A DNA stretch of 5,344 bases from Acidobacteriota bacterium (GTDB lineage: Bacteria > Acidobacteriota > UBA890 > WLXD01), in the NCBI GenBank assembly GCA_022571615.1, contig JACZXM010000252.1:1-5344 (forward strand), written 5' to 3'. The translations under genes and the position numbers were made by a program. Positions within the stretch are counted from its first letter, which is position 1. Every line of letters begins with the position of its first letter. Below, one piece after another: positions 3,294-5,344 of the stretch. The notes under the pieces were generated by a model that saw only the letters and a program-made list of their open reading frames with translations, was not told where the DNA came from and did not search any database.

Positions 3294-5333
3294 ATGGCCA
3301 GATCTGGGCCGCCGAGCCCGACGAGTTCGGCAGGATTGTGTCTCGGGATCGTGGCGTGCCTCGTCCCCTGCCTGGCGCCAGCGGCGCTGGGTAGCGGCAA
3401 CGGGGCAGCGCCCCCGGAGCCCGGGATTTGGGAGCAAGTCGACGCTGGGACCGACATGCCGCTGCGTTTGGTCGTCGCGGCCTCCGCCTCGCTGCGCGAG
3501 ACGCCCGACTGGAGACAGAAGCTGGCCGCCGCGGTCGATCATGCGGAGCAGGTCCTGCTGACAGCCTTCGGGCGCCGGCTCGAAATCCACTCGGTGACGA
3601 CCTGGCCGGGCGGTGAGGCGGTCGCGGAACTCGACGTGATGCTCCTGCAGCTACTGCGCACGGTTCAGCGCGAGCAGGCGGACGTGCTGGTCGGCATCAC
3701 GCTGGGGAGCCGAGCGCGACGCCCGAGGCACCGGACCCGGAGCGGAGAAGGAGTCGCCAGCTACGAGGACGGAGCCATCGTGCTGCGGATCCTCGACTCG
3801 CCTGGCGACGCCGGCCTGTTGCTTGCGCACGAGATCGCACACCTGCTCGGGGCCTTGCACCGGCCCGGCCATGGGCTGCTGGATCCGGAGGCACGCGATG
3901 GGGGAATCGACGAGCTCAACCGAGCGGTCATCGGGTTGCATCGCGATCGCCTCTTCCGGCAGGGGGCCTTCCCACTGCCGGAGCGCCACCAGGTCGAGGC
4001 TCTGTCGCTATACGAGCGTCTGCTCGATGCATCACGACAGACGGAGCGAGTCGCCGCCGCGCTCCACGTGTCGCGGCTGCTGATCGAGCTCCGGCGGTAC
4101 GAGCAGGCGATCGCGCAAGTGCAGGCGGTGATCGCCGAACACCCGGAACGCTCCGACGCCTGGGAGGTGCTGGGGATCGCCTGGCGCCGCTCCGGACGCT
4201 ACGCCGACGCGCTGGCGGCCTACGACCGCGCACTGGGGATTCGCCCCGACGACTTCCACCTGCACTACAACCGCGGCATCGCGCTAAGAAACCACGGCGA
4301 CCCGGACGGGGCGCTCGAGGCCTACGAGCGGGCGATCAGCATCGCGCCCGGCTTCTCCCCGGCCCTGGCGAACCTCGGATTGCTGTATGCCGAGCGCGGC
4401 CGGCACGCAGAGGCCATCGCCGCGCTCGAGACCGCTCTCGAGCTGCAGCCGGAGTACGCCGTCGCCGAGGAAAACCTCGCCTTCGCCCGCCTCATCGCGG
4501 GCGATTACGAAGCAGCTCGCGAGCTGAGCCTGGCGCTGCTAGAGCGACGGCCGGCCTCGGCCAGCGCCCACAACACCCTCGGGCAGATCCTCGAGGTGGA
4601 CGGCGACCGCGAGGGAGCCACCAGCCACTACCGCAGGGCGATCGAGCTCGATCCCTCCTACCCGTCCGCCTATCTCAGCCTGGCGCAGGCATACGTTGAC
4701 GCCGGCGAATCCGCCGGCGCGGAGGCGGCCGCCCGCGACGCCGTGCGAATGCGGCCCTCATGGCCACGGGCAAGAGTCGTGCTCGCCCGCGCCCTTGCGG
4801 CCAGCGGGCGCTGGCAACAGGCGGCGGCAGAGCTACGCCGCGCCGTGGAGCTCAAGCCCGGCGGCGCTGCCGTGCATGCCGAGCTCGGCCATGCGCTGCT
4901 GATGGCCGGCGATCACAGAGCCGCCGAGCAGGCCACCCGGCAGGCCCTACGACTCGACCCGGGGCCCGCCTGGGCCTGGGTCAACCTGGGCGTGATCATG
5001 GCTGGCCAAGGCGACCTGGCGGCCGCGGTCGAGGCGTACGAGCGCGCCACCGTCGTCGAGCCCGGCTACGCCGACGCCCACATCAACCTCGGCCACGCAC
5101 GGCTGCAGCTCGGCAACGCCCCAGGCGCGTCACAGGCCTACGAGGCCGCCCTGGCGCTGGGCGTCGAGAGCGGCCCCGTGCTCAACAATCTCACCGCGAT
5201 CCACTACCGATCCGGTGACATCGACCGCGCCTGGGCATACGCGCTGCGAGCCCACGAGGCCGGGGCCGAGCTGCACCCGCAGCTCGTCGCCGCCCTGGAG
5301 CAAGCGACCGGCAAGCGCTTCCCGCAGCGATAG
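3294..5333 (+). CDS. Exported metzincin-like zinc peptidase domain fused to about 12 TPR repeats
   Basis: This 679-residue protein starts at ATG 3294, chosen because a signal peptide follows directly: hydrophobic residues at about 13-31 and AxA at 28-30. Upstream in-frame codons run into the tRNA scar and look non-coding. IVAC (19-22) loosely fits a lipobox, so lipidation is possible. The ribosome site is poor (AGGA touching the ATG). Residues 56-228 resemble a reprolysin/matrixin-like domain: strand LRLVVAASAS, helix DWRQKLAAAVDHAEQVLLTA, then ADVLVGITLG, a GVAS loop, and the zinc motif HEIAHLLGALH at 179-189 (H179, H183 and H189 as ligands, E180 catalytic). No Met-turn methionine follows; GHGLLDPEARDG occupies its usual place. 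Residues 254-659 are about twelve 34-residue TPRs, for example SDAWEVLGIAWRRSGRYADA at 287-306, which bind proteins. Codons are strongly G/C-ending throughout. The TPR assignment is certain; peptidase activity is inferred. Confidence 0.9.
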   Translation: MARSGPPSPTSSAGLCLGIVACLVPCLAPAALGSGNGAAPPEPGIWEQVDAGTDMPLRLVVAASASLRETPDWRQKLAAAVDHAEQVLLTAFGRRLEIHSVTTWPGGEAVAELDVMLLQLLRTVQREQADVLVGITLGSRARRPRHRTRSGEGVASYEDGAIVLRILDSPGDAGLLLAHEIAHLLGALHRPGHGLLDPEARDGGIDELNRAVIGLHRDRLFRQGAFPLPERHQVEALSLYERLLDASRQTERVAAALHVSRLLIELRRYEQAIAQVQAVIAEHPERSDAWEVLGIAWRRSGRYADALAAYDRALGIRPDDFHLHYNRGIALRNHGDPDGALEAYERAISIAPGFSPALANLGLLYAERGRHAEAIAALETALELQPEYAVAEENLAFARLIAGDYEAARELSLALLERRPASASAHNTLGQILEVDGDREGATSHYRRAIELDPSYPSAYLSLAQAYVDAGESAGAEAAARDAVRMRPSWPRARVVLARALAASGRWQQAAAELRRAVELKPGGAAVHAELGHALLMAGDHRAAEQATRQALRLDPGPAWAWVNLGVIMAGQGDLAAAVEAYERATVVEPGYADAHINLGHARLQLGNAPGASQAYEAALALGVESGPVLNNLTAIHYRSGDIDRAWAYALRAHEAGAELHPQLVAALEQATGKRFPQR

Positions 5334-5344
5334 AGCCTGCGGTC

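Noticed and set aside
4032..5218. Overlapping ORFs in other frames within the TPR region
   Set aside because: They are shadows of a GC-rich repeat gene, with Arg/Ala-rich, low-complexity translations.
1..5344. CRISPR array
   Set aside because: No regularly spaced direct repeats were seen; the only repeated elements are the microsatellite, the 11-bp tandem pair and the 13-bp pair.

Overview
The window looks like bacterial chromosome from a high-GC lineage, most likely Acidobacteriota or a close relative. That placement is inferred from gene content: the C-terminal tail typical of acidobacterial Ser/Thr kinases with PD40/TolB-like propellers, a histone H1-like protein with AT-hooks, a small secreted protein with a repeated TGC motif, and a long secreted TPR protein. 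No marker gene is present to confirm it.

Left part (1-1150). A low-complexity, alanine-repeat reading frame runs in from the left edge and stops at 207. It is followed by a small class I SAM-dependent methyltransferase (331-954) with a TTG start. Only 16 bases after its stop lies a 58-codon orphan that matches the C-terminal end of a kinase/PD40 propeller protein, so this is a junction with a truncated gene.

Middle part (1150-2980). A histone H1-like, AT-hook protein (1182-1649) reads into a minus-strand fragment of an IS1380-type transposase (about 1636-1819), which also carries a frameshift. Next comes unrecognised DNA with minus-strand coding character (about 1832-1979), then a candidate promoter and a 5' leader with two competing hairpins ahead of a small secreted acidic protein (2098-2460). 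Beyond it, on the minus strand, lie a decayed DUF4268/PD-(D/E)XK-like gene fragment (about 2590-2816), a strong terminator-like hairpin (2879-2932) and the 3' half of an initiator tRNA-Met gene, cut exactly at the anticodon loop (2939-2980). The half tRNA followed by a hairpin is what the displaced side of a tRNA-targeting integration leaves behind.

Right part (2981-5344). About 310 bases hold inverted repeats, an 11-bp tandem repeat and a possible decayed minus-strand reading frame. One large gene follows (3294-5333): a predicted exported protein with a metzincin-type zinc motif HEIAHLLGALH fused to about twelve TPR repeats.

The genes do not form an obvious pathway. Positions 950-3290 read as a scrap zone of gene ends, IS debris and an integration scar, in which three intact small genes survive. 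The most interesting intact gene is the metzincin-like/TPR fusion; the most informative DNA structure is the half tRNA-fMet with its neighbouring repeats.
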